Shown piece after piece: positions 6,676 through 13,076 of a DNA stretch of 16,100 bases. The DNA lies in contig JACMOF010000148.1 in assembly GCA_014378155.1 (NCBI GenBank), forward strand, positions 1 to 16,100, in the 5' to 3' direction. The position numbers and the translations under genes were made by a program. Origin of the DNA: Caulobacter sp. (GTDB lineage: Bacteria > Pseudomonadota > Alphaproteobacteria > Caulobacterales > Caulobacteraceae). The notes beneath the pieces were generated by a model, which made no database searches, was not told where the DNA came from, and saw nothing but the letters and a program-made list of their open reading frames with translations. How positions within the stretch are numbered: position 1 is the stretch's first letter; each line of letters starts with the position of its first letter.

Positions 6676-6981
6676 TCAGAAGGATTTGAGAATGTCAGCC
6701 AAATCGCGGGCGCCATGCAGCATGCGCGCGATCACAGGCGGCTTTCGAGTTGGATCGTAGACCAGGACATAAGGAAACCCTTTCATCCTGAAGAGCCGAA
6801 AAGGTGGCCGTACGAGATCAGGTTGTTCCTGACCGAGATGAGCATTTCGACCCAAGGCGTCAGCGGCGGCGAGCATGACGTCCGTCAGCTTGAGCGCGGC
6901 GTGCGGACTATCGCCAGAGATCCAGTTTGCTGCGGCGAGAAGCTCACGCCTAGCTTGGGGCGCGATCGTCGCTGGCGCCAT
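6676..6981 (-). CDS. parE: ParE/RelE-superfamily toxin
   Basis: This 101-residue protein begins at the ATG at 6981, one base after the antitoxin stop (TAAGATG); a longer reading to 7014 would run into the antitoxin gene. It has the ParE layout: an N-terminal helical half with L-x-x-x-A-R-R-E-L-x-x-x-A-x-W-I, then a beta half with RPPFRLFRMKGFPYVLVYD and the closing IARMLHGARDLADIL, a family hallmark. ParE toxins typically block DNA gyrase; some relatives act on ribosome-bound mRNA, and the target here is not visible. The toxin should be held inactive by the ParD-like protein made from the same transcript. G+C looks lower than in the flanking metabolic genes, which suggests horizontal arrival. 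Confidence 0.88.
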   Translation of the reverse strand: MAPATIAPQARRELLAAANWISGDSPHAALKLTDVMLAAADALGRNAHLGQEQPDLVRPPFRLFRMKGFPYVLVYDPTRKPPVIARMLHGARDLADILKSF

Positions 6982-6982
6982 C

Positions 6983-7243
6983 TTACTCGACGACTTCCTT
7001 GGCGGCTGCCTCAATGGCGGCCTTCATTTCCGCCGCAACCTCGGCGGCTGTAAAGCAACCATCGCGATCAGCCTCCGCTATTGCCTCGTCCAGCGAGGCG
7101 TTCAACCGCTCGCGCCGCACTTCTTGTTCCTGAAGCAGCGTAAGGGCCGCCTTGACGACAGCGCTGACATCTTCATAGCGACCCTCTGCGACGCAATCGC
7201 GGGCGAATTGCTCTAGATCGGGCTTCAGCGTGATTTCCATCAT
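6983..7243 (-). CDS. parD: ParD-like ribbon-helix-helix antitoxin
   Basis: This protein of 86 residues starts at the first of two consecutive ATG codons (7243 or 7240), with GAGGAAAGG just upstream; a longer frame to 7291 lacks family similarity at its start. The N terminus MEITLKPDLEQFARDCVAEGRYEDVSAVVKAALTLL is the ParD/CopG-type ribbon-helix-helix DNA-binding fold. The charged C-terminal half (about 50-86) would wrap ParE. Antitoxins of this type also repress their own promoter, usually through short palindromes. CCGATCGG (7271-7278), in the 52-base gap before the gene, is a possible site, though no convincing separate promoter was found. It sits directly after cystathionine beta-synthase. 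Confidence 0.87.
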   Translation of the reverse strand: MMEITLKPDLEQFARDCVAEGRYEDVSAVVKAALTLLQEQEVRRERLNASLDEAIAEADRDGCFTAAEVAAEMKAAIEAAAKEVVE

Positions 7244-7295
7244 CGGGCCTTTCCTCGATGGAAGCATGAACCGATCGGAACAAATCCGCAACGGC

Positions 7296-8696
7296 CTAGC
7301 TGGCCAGCCTCAGGTGGTTGATCAGGTCCACGCGGGTGATCACGCCGACGAACTCGTCGCCGTCGCAGACCAGGGCCACCTCGTCGCGGTCGAACACCTC
7401 GGGCAGGGCGTCGACGCCCTGGGTGGTCTGCAGGGTGTTGACCGCCTTGGTCATCGCCGCCCCGACCAGGGTCTTGAACTTGGGCCCACGGCTATCGTCG
7501 GGACCCTCGACGGCGGCCAGAACGTCGCTCTCGTCGAGAATGCCTACCAGCTTGCCGTGATCGACTACCGGCAGTTGGCTGATATCGCCGCTGCGCATGC
7601 GGTTATAGGCGGTCATCAAGGTGTCGTCCGGGCCGATGGCCACCACCCCGCCGTCGGCATAGCGCTTGGCGATCAGGTCACGCAGGTCGCCGTGCAGCTC
7701 GCGCTGGTCGAAGCCGTGGGCGGCCAGCCACATGTCATTGAACATCTTGGTCAGGTATTTGGCGCCGGTATCGCACACGAACGTCACCACCCGCTTGGGC
7801 TCGGTCTGGGCCTGGCAGTAGCGCAAGGCCGCCGCCAGCAGGGTGCCGGAGGACGAGCCGCCGAGGATGCCCTCCTTCTTCAGCAGCAGACGGGCGGTGT
7901 CGACGCTCTCGCGGTCGCTGATCGAATAGGCCGTCTTGACGAAGTCCATCTGCGCATTGACGGGGATGAAATCCTCGCCGATGCCCTCGACGATCCACGA
8001 CCCGGCCTCGCCATGGGTCCCGGTCGCCACATAATCGCAAAGGATCGAGCCGACGGGATCGGCCAGCACCATTTGCGTCTTCGGCGAATGCTGGGCCATG
8101 AACCGGCCGATGCCGGTCAGGGTGCCGCCCGAGCCGACCCCCACCACCACGGCGTCGACGTCGCCGCCCATCTGCTCGAAGATTTCCGGCGCGGTCGTGG
8201 TCTCGTGGGCCAGCGGATTGGCCGGGTTCTCGAACTGGTTGACATAGATCGAGCCAGGGATCGACTGGGCCAGGGTCTGGGCCATGTCCTGGTAATATTC
8301 CGGGTGGCCCTTGCCGACATCGCTGCGGGTCAGGCGCACGTCCACGCCCATGGCGCGCAGGTGCAGGATCTTCTCACGGGCCATCTTGTCCGGGACGATC
8401 AGGATCAGCTTGTAGCCCTTCAGCGTCGCCACCTGGGCCAGGCCCAGGCCGGTGTTGCCGGCCGTCGCCTCGATGATGGTCCCGCCGGGCTTGAGGCTGC
8501 CGTCGGCCTCGGCCGCTTCGATCATCGAGCGCGCGACGCGATCCTTGATCGAGCCCCCGGGGTTCTGGTTTTCGAGCTTCAAGAACAGTCGGCAGAGGCC
8601 GGTGTCGAGGTTGTGAACCTCCATCATCGGCGTCCGGCCGATTAGATCCAGCGCGGAACCGACGACCGGGGGAAGAGCGGATTTGGGGTCGTTCAT
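7296..8696 (-). CDS. Cystathionine beta-synthase with C-terminal CBS-domain pair
   Basis: This 466-residue PLP enzyme condenses serine (or O-acetylserine) with homocysteine to give cystathionine, the first step of reverse transsulfuration. The catalytic domain (about 1-330) shows IGRTPMMEV, KLENQNPGGSIKDR with Lys51 as the PLP lysine, EATAGNTGLGLA with Asn81, VVGVGSGGTLTGIG (184-197) and EGIGEDFIP. A Bateman module of two CBS domains (about 335-395 and 405-466) follows; in animal enzymes this module binds S-adenosylmethionine. The N-terminal heme domain of vertebrate CBS is absent, as usual in bacteria. Cysteine synthase is the main alternative, but the CBS pair and the downstream gamma-lyase argue against it. 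The ATG at 8696 lacks a strong Shine-Dalgarno sequence. Promoter and operator candidates lie at 8731-8759. Confidence 0.92.
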   Translation of the reverse strand: MNDPKSALPPVVGSALDLIGRTPMMEVHNLDTGLCRLFLKLENQNPGGSIKDRVARSMIEAAEADGSLKPGGTIIEATAGNTGLGLAQVATLKGYKLILIVPDKMAREKILHLRAMGVDVRLTRSDVGKGHPEYYQDMAQTLAQSIPGSIYVNQFENPANPLAHETTTAPEIFEQMGGDVDAVVVGVGSGGTLTGIGRFMAQHSPKTQMVLADPVGSILCDYVATGTHGEAGSWIVEGIGEDFIPVNAQMDFVKTAYSISDRESVDTARLLLKKEGILGGSSSGTLLAAALRYCQAQTEPKRVVTFVCDTGAKYLTKMFNDMWLAAHGFDQRELHGDLRDLIAKRYADGGVVAIGPDDTLMTAYNRMRSGDISQLPVVDHGKLVGILDESDVLAAVEGPDDSRGPKFKTLVGAAMTKAVNTLQTTQGVDALPEVFDRDEVALVCDGDEFVGVITRVDLINHLRLAS

Positions 8697-8730
8697 GGCG
8701 CAACTCGGCGACAGAGAGAAATGATCTCCC

Positions 8731-8759
8731 TATCTAGGCCGGTTTCTTGAAACCGCCAA
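8731..8759 (-). promoter_or_regulatory. Predicted promoter of the cystathionine beta-synthase unit
   Basis: On the minus strand TTGGCGG (8759-8753) and CCTAGATA (8738-8731) are separated by 14 bases, equivalent to TTGGCG-17 bp-TAGATA. The -35 and spacing are the same as in three other promoters of this window. The start point would lie near 8724, about 27 bases before the ATG. The transcript could run through parD, parE and the gamma-lyase, because no terminator is evident between them. Confidence 0.55.
8740..8755. repeat. 16-bp inverted repeat inside the beta-synthase promoter spacer
   Basis: CGGTTTC-TT-GAAACCG is a perfect 7-bp inverted repeat with a 2-base centre. It fills the space between the predicted -35 and -10 elements almost exactly, the classic position of a repressor operator. 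Four A/T pairs in the half site make chance pairing in this G/C-rich DNA less likely. No U tract follows on either strand, so it is not an intrinsic terminator for the small upstream gene. Confidence 0.55.
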
Positions 8760-8764
8760 CGTCG

Positions 8765-9007
8765 TTACGCGAAGCGCGGCTCCGCCGACGTCGAATGATT
8801 TAGCCCCCACTCGCTGGCGAACTTGCGGCTGACCGTCTCGTCCTCGAACACCACCTTGCGAAGTTCACCCGCCAGCTCTGGAGCGTTGTGGATCATCACG
8901 AACGGGAAACCGTTGCGCGACAGGAAGGCCTGCACGAAATTGGAGAACCGCAGGGCCTCGTCGGCGGAGGCGATGCAGATTTCAACAGCGATGTCGGCGA
9001 CGTTCAT
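8765..9007 (-). CDS. Small conserved-looking protein of unknown function
   Basis: This 80-residue protein was not recognised. The ATG at 9007 follows GGGAGCGCGCC, a fair ribosome-binding site; a longer frame to 9169 would cross the transaldolase terminator and is Arg-rich shadow sequence. The protein starts with a hydrophobic strand-like segment (NVADIAVEICIA), then ADEALRFSNFVQAFLSRNGFPFVMIHNAPELAGELRKVVFEDE, and ends with a polar tail. It looks like a small soluble alpha/beta protein, with no signal peptide, membrane helix or cysteine pair. It lies between the transaldolase terminator and the beta-synthase promoter, so it is probably its own transcription unit. A TCGCAA palindrome lies upstream. 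Confidence 0.6.
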   Translation of the reverse strand: MNVADIAVEICIASADEALRFSNFVQAFLSRNGFPFVMIHNAPELAGELRKVVFEDETVSRKFASEWGLNHSTSAEPRFA

Positions 9008-9048
9008 GGCGCGCTCCCGCGTGGGTACTGAGACCCTAACGCACGAAC

Positions 9049-9079
9049 TCGCAATTGCGAACCGCCTTCGCAGTCGCAA
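9049..9079. promoter_or_regulatory. TCGCAATTGCGA palindrome plus a third half site, operator candidate
   Basis: TCGCAATTGCGA (9049-9060) is a perfect 12-bp palindrome made of two TCGCAA half sites. A third half site, TCGCAA, lies at 9074-9079. They fall 42 to 72 bases upstream of the small unknown gene (start 9007), where its promoter should be. The third copy overlaps the U tract of the transaldolase terminator. No clear -35/-10 pair was identified here. Confidence 0.4.
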
Positions 9080-9110
9080 AAAGCAACGGCCCCGAAATCC
9101 TCCGGGGCCG
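9078..9110 (-). terminator. Rho-independent terminator after the transaldolase gene
   Basis: Read on the minus strand, an 8-bp stem CGGCCCCG / CGGGGCCG with an 8-base loop (9110-9087) is followed by TTGCTTTTTG (9086-9077), a clear U tract. The hairpin begins 28 bases after the transaldolase stop codon. This is the best intrinsic terminator in the window, and it separates the transaldolase transcript from the small gene that follows. Confidence 0.75.
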
Positions 9111-9138
9111 CGCAGAAATCGAACAGGATTTGACGGTC

Positions 9139-9792
9139 CTACAGGATCGATTGCCCGGTTCCGGCCCAATCCTTCAGGAATTGCTCCAGGCCCTTGTCGG
9201 TCAGGGGATGCTTGAAAAGGTCGGCGAAGGTGGCCGGGGGGATGGTCACCACATCGGCGCCGACGATGGCCGCGTCCTTGACGTGGGCGACATGGCGCAC
9301 CGAGGCGGCCAGGATTTCGGTCTCGTAGCCGTAGTTGTCGTAGATCGTGCGGATGTCGCGGATCAGGTCCATGCCGTCGAAGCCATAGTCATCCAGCCGG
9401 CCGATGAACGGCGAGACATAGGTCGCACCGGCCTTGGCGGCCAGCAAGGCCTGGGTCGCCGAGAAACACAGGGTGACGTTGGTCAAGATGCCCTCGCTGG
9501 CGAAGGCGGCGGTGGCGATCAAGCCGTCGCGGGTTAGCGGCACCTTGACCACGACATTGGGCGCGATGCCGGCAAGCTTCTTGCCCTCGGCGATCATCGC
9601 CTCGTGGGTGGTGGCGGCGACCTCGGCGCTGATCGGGCCGGGCACCAGGTCGCAAATCTCTGCGATCACTTCCAGCATCGGCCGGCCCGACTTGGCGATC
9701 AGCGTCGGGTTGGTGGTCACCCCGTCCACCAAGCCCGTCGAGGCCAGGTCGGCGATGATCTTGGTGTCGGTGCTGTCGAGGAAGATCTGCAT
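9139..9792 (-). CDS. tal: Transaldolase of the small (TalC/MipB) subfamily
   Basis: This 217-residue cytoplasmic TIM-barrel enzyme moves a dihydroxyacetone unit between sugar phosphates in the non-oxidative pentose phosphate pathway. It starts MQIFLDSTD, has GVTTNPTL (24-31), and carries the Schiff-base lysine Lys83 in [41 protein letters not shown] follows. The fructose-6-phosphate aldolase subgroup is almost identical in layout, but E. coli FSA has Gln59 and Tyr131 where this protein has Glu58 and Phe129. These are the transaldolase-type residues, so transaldolase is preferred. Length is typical for the short type. A well-matched promoter precedes it, an intrinsic terminator follows it, and transketolase lies 5.5 kb away. 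Confidence 0.92.
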   Translation of the reverse strand: MQIFLDSTDTKIIADLASTGLVDGVTTNPTLIAKSGRPMLEVIAEICDLVPGPISAEVAATTHEAMIAEGKKLAGIAPNVVVKVPLTRDGLIATAAFASEGILTNVTLCFSATQALLAAKAGATYVSPFIGRLDDYGFDGMDLIRDIRTIYDNYGYETEILAASVRHVAHVKDAAIVGADVVTIPPATFADLFKHPLTDKGLEQFLKDWAGTGQSIL

Positions 9793-9825
9793 GGGCCTGC
9801 GCTTCTTGTTCTGGAGTTTGGGTTG

Positions 9826-9854
9826 GGTTTATCCGTCCGGGGGCGGCGCGCCAA
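9826..9854 (-). promoter_or_regulatory. Predicted promoter of the transaldolase gene
   Basis: On the minus strand TTGGCGC (9854-9848) and GATAAACC (9833-9826) are 14 bases apart, equivalent to TTGGCG-17 bp-TAAACC. It lies in the 74-base gap after the HAD phosphatase gene and would start transcription near 9819, about 27 bases before the ATG. Transaldolase can therefore be expressed separately from the upstream gene. Confidence 0.5.
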
Positions 9855-9866
9855 CCGGGAAAGTCC

Positions 9867-10406
9867 CTAACGGTCGGCCTCGGGGAGGCGCGGACCCAGG
9901 GACTCGCGCAGGAAGTCCAGCAGGTCGCCCCCCCTGAACCGCAGTCCCTCGACCCCGGCTCGCCGCGCGGCCTCGACATCGGACGCCTTGTCGCCGACCA
10001 GCACCGTCTCCTCCGGCGCCAGCGACCAGTCGGTCAGGCCGCGCAGGATCATGCCGGGATTGGGCTTGCGATCGGGATGGTCGGGATGGCGATAGCGCTC
10101 GACCACGCCGTCCTCGTGATGCGGCGCGACGTAGAAGGCGTCGATCCGGGCGCCGACTTCCGCCAAGTCCGCCTGCATCGCAGCGTGAAAGCCTTCAACC
10201 TGAGCTTCAGTGAAATAGCCGCGCGCCACGCCCGACTGGTTGGTGACCACCAGCACTTTCACCCCCGCCGCGTGAAGGATCGCGACGGCCTCGCGGGCCC
10301 CTGGAATCCAGTCCAGCTGAGCAGGCTCGAAGACATAGCCGTGATCGAGGTTCAGCACCCCGTCGCGGTCGAAGAACACGGCTTTCAGTGGTGGCTTGGC
10401 GGACAT
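9867..10406 (-). CDS. gmhB: HAD-IIIA phosphatase, D-glycero-D-manno-heptose 1,7-bisphosphate 7-phosphatase-like
   Basis: This 179-residue cytoplasmic HAD-superfamily phosphatase belongs to the group that removes the 7-phosphate from heptose bisphosphate on the way to ADP- or GDP-heptose for lipopolysaccharide. Motif I is FFDRDGVLN with nucleophile Asp13 and acid/base Asp15. Motif II is VVTNQSGVARGYF with Thr55. Motif III is RKPNPGM with Lys114, and motif IV is LVGDKASD with Asp139. Length matches GmhB. The zinc loop differs: the E. coli CPHHP...CDCRKP cysteines are replaced by APHHED (94-99) and HPDHPDRKP (107-115). The histidinol-phosphate phosphatase domain of HisB is the nearest alternative. 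The ATG at 10406 has AAGGCGG upstream. No other heptose genes (gmhA, hldE) are in the window, so the substrate is inferred. Confidence 0.82.
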   Translation of the reverse strand: MSAKPPLKAVFFDRDGVLNLDHGYVFEPAQLDWIPGAREAVAILHAAGVKVLVVTNQSGVARGYFTEAQVEGFHAAMQADLAEVGARIDAFYVAPHHEDGVVERYRHPDHPDRKPNPGMILRGLTDWSLAPEETVLVGDKASDVEAARRAGVEGLRFRGGDLLDFLRESLGPRLPEADR

Positions 10407-10463
10407 GGTTCCGCCTTACGCCAGGCGGCCCGAAGCGACAAGGCGATCACCTTGGCGAAGGGG

Positions 10464-10492
10464 TTGGCGAATTCCGGGGCGCATCCTAAAAC
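10464..10492 (+). promoter_or_regulatory. Predicted promoter of the AGE-family isomerase
   Basis: TTGGCGA (10464-10470), 14 bases, then CCTAAAAC (10485-10492) match the Caulobacter pattern at 5 of 7 and 7 of 8 positions, equivalent to TTGGCG-17 bp-TAAAAC. Transcription should start near 10499, leaving a leader of about 17 bases that just includes the AGGAGA ribosome-binding site. This supports the start codon chosen for the gene. Confidence 0.6.
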
Positions 10493-10515
10493 GGCCTTGC
10501 CTGCAGGAGACCCCG

Positions 10516-11673
10516 ATGACCCAAGATTTCGCCCGCCTTGTTCGCCTGCGTGATCAGCTGAAGGTCTGGGCTCTGGAGGCGGCGTTCCCGCTGTGGTGGA
10601 CCGTCGGGGCGGACCATGTGCAGGGCGGGTTCTTCGAGAAGATCGCGCTGGACGGCGCGCCCGTGGAGGCCCCGCGCCGGGCCAGGGTGCAGCCGCGGCA
10701 GATCTATTCCTACGCGGTGGCGGGCCTGCTGGGCTGGGAGGGCCCGTGGAAACAGGCCCTGACCCATGGCCTGGACTTCTATCTGTCCAGGTACCGCCGC
10801 CCAGACGGCTTTATGCGCACTCTGGTGGCCGCTGACGGCTCGCCGCTGGACGACACCGTCGATCTCTATGACCAGGCCTTTGGGCTGTTTGGCCTGGCCA
10901 TGGCCGCCCAGGTATTACCCCAACGGACCGACCTGCCGAGGCTGGCCACAGCGCTGCGCGACGCCCTATACGCCACCCTCAAACACCCGATCGCGGGGTT
11001 CGAGGAAAGCGTTCCACGCACCCTGCCCTTGCTGTCCAACCCCCACATGCATCTGTTCGAGGCCAGCCTGGCCTGGATAGAGGCGGGGGGCGACGCCGCC
11101 TGGCGGGCAATGGCCGATGAGATCGCCGAACTCGCCCTCGCCAAATTCATCGATCCGGTCAGCGGCGGGCTCCGAGAATACTATGACGGCGACTGGAACC
11201 CGGCGTCGGGCGTGGCCGGTCGGATCATCGAGCCCGGCCACCAATTCGAATGGGCGTGGCTGCTATTGCGGTGGGGCCGGCTTGCCGGCCGTGACGACGC
11301 TATCGCCGCGGCCCTGCGGATGATCGCCATCGGCGAGGGGCCGGGTGTCGACCCGGCGCGCGGCGTGGCGATCTTCGCCCTGCTCGACGACATGAGCGTC
11401 CATGACGACATCGCTCGCCTCTGGGCCCAGACCGAACAGATCAAGGCCGGCGTGCTGGCCGCCCAGGTCACGGGCGACGCGCACTGGTGGACCACGGCCG
11501 CGAACGGCGCCGAAGCCCTGCTGAAATATCTCGACACGCCGGTTCGGGGGCTGTGGCGCGACAAGCTGCGGGCCGACGGGACCTTCGTCGACGAGGCCGC
11601 GCCGGCCAGCTCGTTCTACCACATCGTTTGCGCGATCCTGGAGCTGGACCGAGCGGTCAGCGCCAGGTTGTGA
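10516..11673 (+). CDS. AGE-superfamily sugar isomerase, probable mannose-6-phosphate isomerase
   Basis: This 385-residue (alpha/alpha)6-barrel enzyme belongs to the N-acylglucosamine 2-epimerase/mannose isomerase superfamily. Visible conserved elements are HVQGGFFEKI, RVQPRQIYSY with Arg61, NPHMHLFEASLAW with His177 and His179, IEPGHQFEWAWLL with His242, LWAQTEQIKA and SSFYHIV with His369. These histidines line the active site in the superfamily. Members interconvert aldose and ketose or epimerise at C2; several alphaproteobacterial ones are annotated as mannose-6-phosphate isomerase. The neighbouring mannose-1-phosphate guanylyltransferase favours that role (fructose-6-phosphate to mannose-6-phosphate), but N-acylglucosamine epimerase or free-sugar isomerase remain possible. 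The ATG at 10516 has AGGAGA five bases upstream; the frame continues upstream without coding character. Its 3' end overlaps the convergent guanylyltransferase by 17 bases. Confidence 0.88.
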   Translation: MTQDFARLVRLRDQLKVWALEAAFPLWWTVGADHVQGGFFEKIALDGAPVEAPRRARVQPRQIYSYAVAGLLGWEGPWKQALTHGLDFYLSRYRRPDGFMRTLVAADGSPLDDTVDLYDQAFGLFGLAMAAQVLPQRTDLPRLATALRDALYATLKHPIAGFEESVPRTLPLLSNPHMHLFEASLAWIEAGGDAAWRAMADEIAELALAKFIDPVSGGLREYYDGDWNPASGVAGRIIEPGHQFEWAWLLLRWGRLAGRDDAIAAALRMIAIGEGPGVDPARGVAIFALLDDMSVHDDIARLWAQTEQIKAGVLAAQVTGDAHWWTTAANGAEALLKYLDTPVRGLWRDKLRADGTFVDEAAPASSFYHIVCAILELDRAVSARL

Positions 11674-12973
11674 TCAGGACGACGCTGGCCGTCGCCGACT
11701 TGACCAGCGTGGGTGAGCGCAGGTCCTCGCGGGCGCCGGCGGCGAAGACCGCAGTCTCGGCGACCAGCTCGCCATCCAAAACCTGAATGGAGCTGGTCGG
11801 CAGGCTGACGACCGAGCCGGCCTCCATACGCCAGACCTCGACCTCCGCCTTGGCGGCCTTGGTCAGGGGCTGACGTTCGACGCCGCCGCTGAAGGCAATA
11901 GCATGGCGGTGGGCGATGTCCCGACCGCCGGCCTTGAGGATGTCCACCAGGGTCTTGACGCCTTGGGCGTCGTCGCGACGGCAGACCAGCACCGCGTCGG
12001 GCTCGGCGACGATCAGCAGGTCCTCAACCCCGATCGCTCCGACAAACGGGCCTGTCGAGCGGGCCAGAACGCCCTTCGAATTGATCAGATGGACGTCGCC
12101 GCTCGCGGCGTTGCCCTCGGCGTCTCGGGCGGAAGCCTCCCAGATCGCGTCCCACGCGCCGAGGTCGGACCATGTGAAGGCCGCCGGGGCCACTGCGGCG
12201 CGGGTCGTGCGTTCCATGACTGCGTAGTCGAGCGACTTCTTGGTCGTGCGGCCGAACGCCTCGCGATCCAGGCGCAGACGTACGCCGTCGCGCTGGCCGC
12301 GCTCGACCGACGCCATCGCCCCCTGGCCAATCTCGGGTTCGAAGACCGCCAGTTCGTCCAGCAGGGTCTGGGCGGTGAAGGCGAAGTTGCCGCTGTTCCA
12401 GTAATAGCCTTCCGCCACATAACGCTCGGCGGTCTCGCGGTCGGGCTTCTCGACGAAGGCGGCGACCGACATCACGCCATCGGGCAGGGGCGCGCCGGGC
12501 TTGATATAGCCGAAACCGGTCGCTGGGCTGGTGGGCTCGACGCCGAAGGTGACGATCAGCCCGGAACGCGAGGCCTGGATGGCCACCAAGGCCGCGTCAC
12601 GGAACTTCTCGGGCTCGGCGATATGGTGGTCGGCGGCCAGCATCAGTATCACCCCGTCGGGGGACAGCGACTGGACATAGGCCGCCGCTGCGGCGATGGC
12701 CGGCGCGGAGTCCCGGGCCTCGGGCTCGATGATCACCGTCAGCTTGACGTTCAGCTCCAGGGCTTGCCGTTCGACCAGATCGGCCATGCCCTCGCCGGTC
12801 ACCACCACGATCTCGTCGGTCCCCGGCAGGTCCATGACCCGCAAAATCGCGTCCTGGAAGCTGGAGCGATCGCCGATCAGCTTGAGAAACTGCTTGGGAC
12901 GGTCAGCGCGCGACGCGGGCCAAAGACGCGTGCCAGAGCCTCCGCAGAGGATAACAGGATAGATGGCGGTCAA
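11657..12973 (-). CDS. manC: Mannose-1-phosphate guanylyltransferase with degenerate C-terminal domain
   Basis: This 438-residue cytoplasmic enzyme makes GDP-mannose from mannose-1-phosphate and GTP. The nucleotidyltransferase domain (about 1-280) has ILCGGSGTRLWPASRADRPKQF with the signature Gly-rich loop, Arg16 and Lys27. It also has LAADHHI (112-118), FVEKPDRETA (173-182), YYWNSGNFAF (190-199) and TWSDLGAWD (267-275). A left-handed beta-helix-like linker follows. The last 60-80 residues look like a short cupin remnant without the metal-binding His/Glu set of the bifunctional AlgA/ManC C-terminal isomerase, so it is probably guanylyltransferase only. The start is a TTG at 12973 behind GGGGGACGTC; the Gly-rich loop begins only ten residues later, and no in-frame ATG exists upstream in the gap. 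It feeds GDP-mannose-derived surface sugars. Confidence 0.92.
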   Translation of the reverse strand: MTAIYPVILCGGSGTRLWPASRADRPKQFLKLIGDRSSFQDAILRVMDLPGTDEIVVVTGEGMADLVERQALELNVKLTVIIEPEARDSAPAIAAAAAYVQSLSPDGVILMLAADHHIAEPEKFRDAALVAIQASRSGLIVTFGVEPTSPATGFGYIKPGAPLPDGVMSVAAFVEKPDRETAERYVAEGYYWNSGNFAFTAQTLLDELAVFEPEIGQGAMASVERGQRDGVRLRLDREAFGRTTKKSLDYAVMERTTRAAVAPAAFTWSDLGAWDAIWEASARDAEGNAASGDVHLINSKGVLARSTGPFVGAIGVEDLLIVAEPDAVLVCRRDDAQGVKTLVDILKAGGRDIAHRHAIAFSGGVERQPLTKAAKAEVEVWRMEAGSVVSLPTSSIQVLDGELVAETAVFAAGAREDLRSPTLVKSATASVVLITTWR

Positions 12974-13047
12974 GACGTCCCCCGAATTTCGACGATGTGA
13001 TCGCGCGGCAGCCGTCAGTTACCACATCGCCTTCGCCAAAATGAGCT

Positions 13048-13073
13048 GTTCTAACGCTTGACGCCGCTTTCAG
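13048..13073 (-). promoter_or_regulatory. Weak candidate promoter of manC
   Basis: In the 103-base gap between the nadE stop and manC, minus-strand GTTAGAAC (13055-13048) matches the Caulobacter -10 pattern at 7 of 8 positions. The only -35 at suitable distance, CTGAAAG (13073-13067), is poor. The long leader of about 68 bases contains no recognised riboswitch. Confidence 0.25.
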
Positions 13074-13076
13074 GTC

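Noticed and set aside
5782..7053. A 423-codon plus-strand open frame across the gamma-lyase and ParE genes
   Set aside because: Its composition is that of an antisense shadow, and it crosses two well-supported minus-strand genes.
7230..8645. A 471-codon plus-strand open frame opposite cystathionine beta-synthase
   Set aside because: It is His/Gln/Asp/Arg-rich, low-complexity translation with no family motif, the usual shadow of a G/C-rich gene. The opposite strand encodes a full, motif-complete enzyme.
11903..13000. A 365-codon plus-strand open frame opposite manC
   Set aside because: Shadow composition and no motif. It runs past the manC start without a ribosome-binding site of its own.
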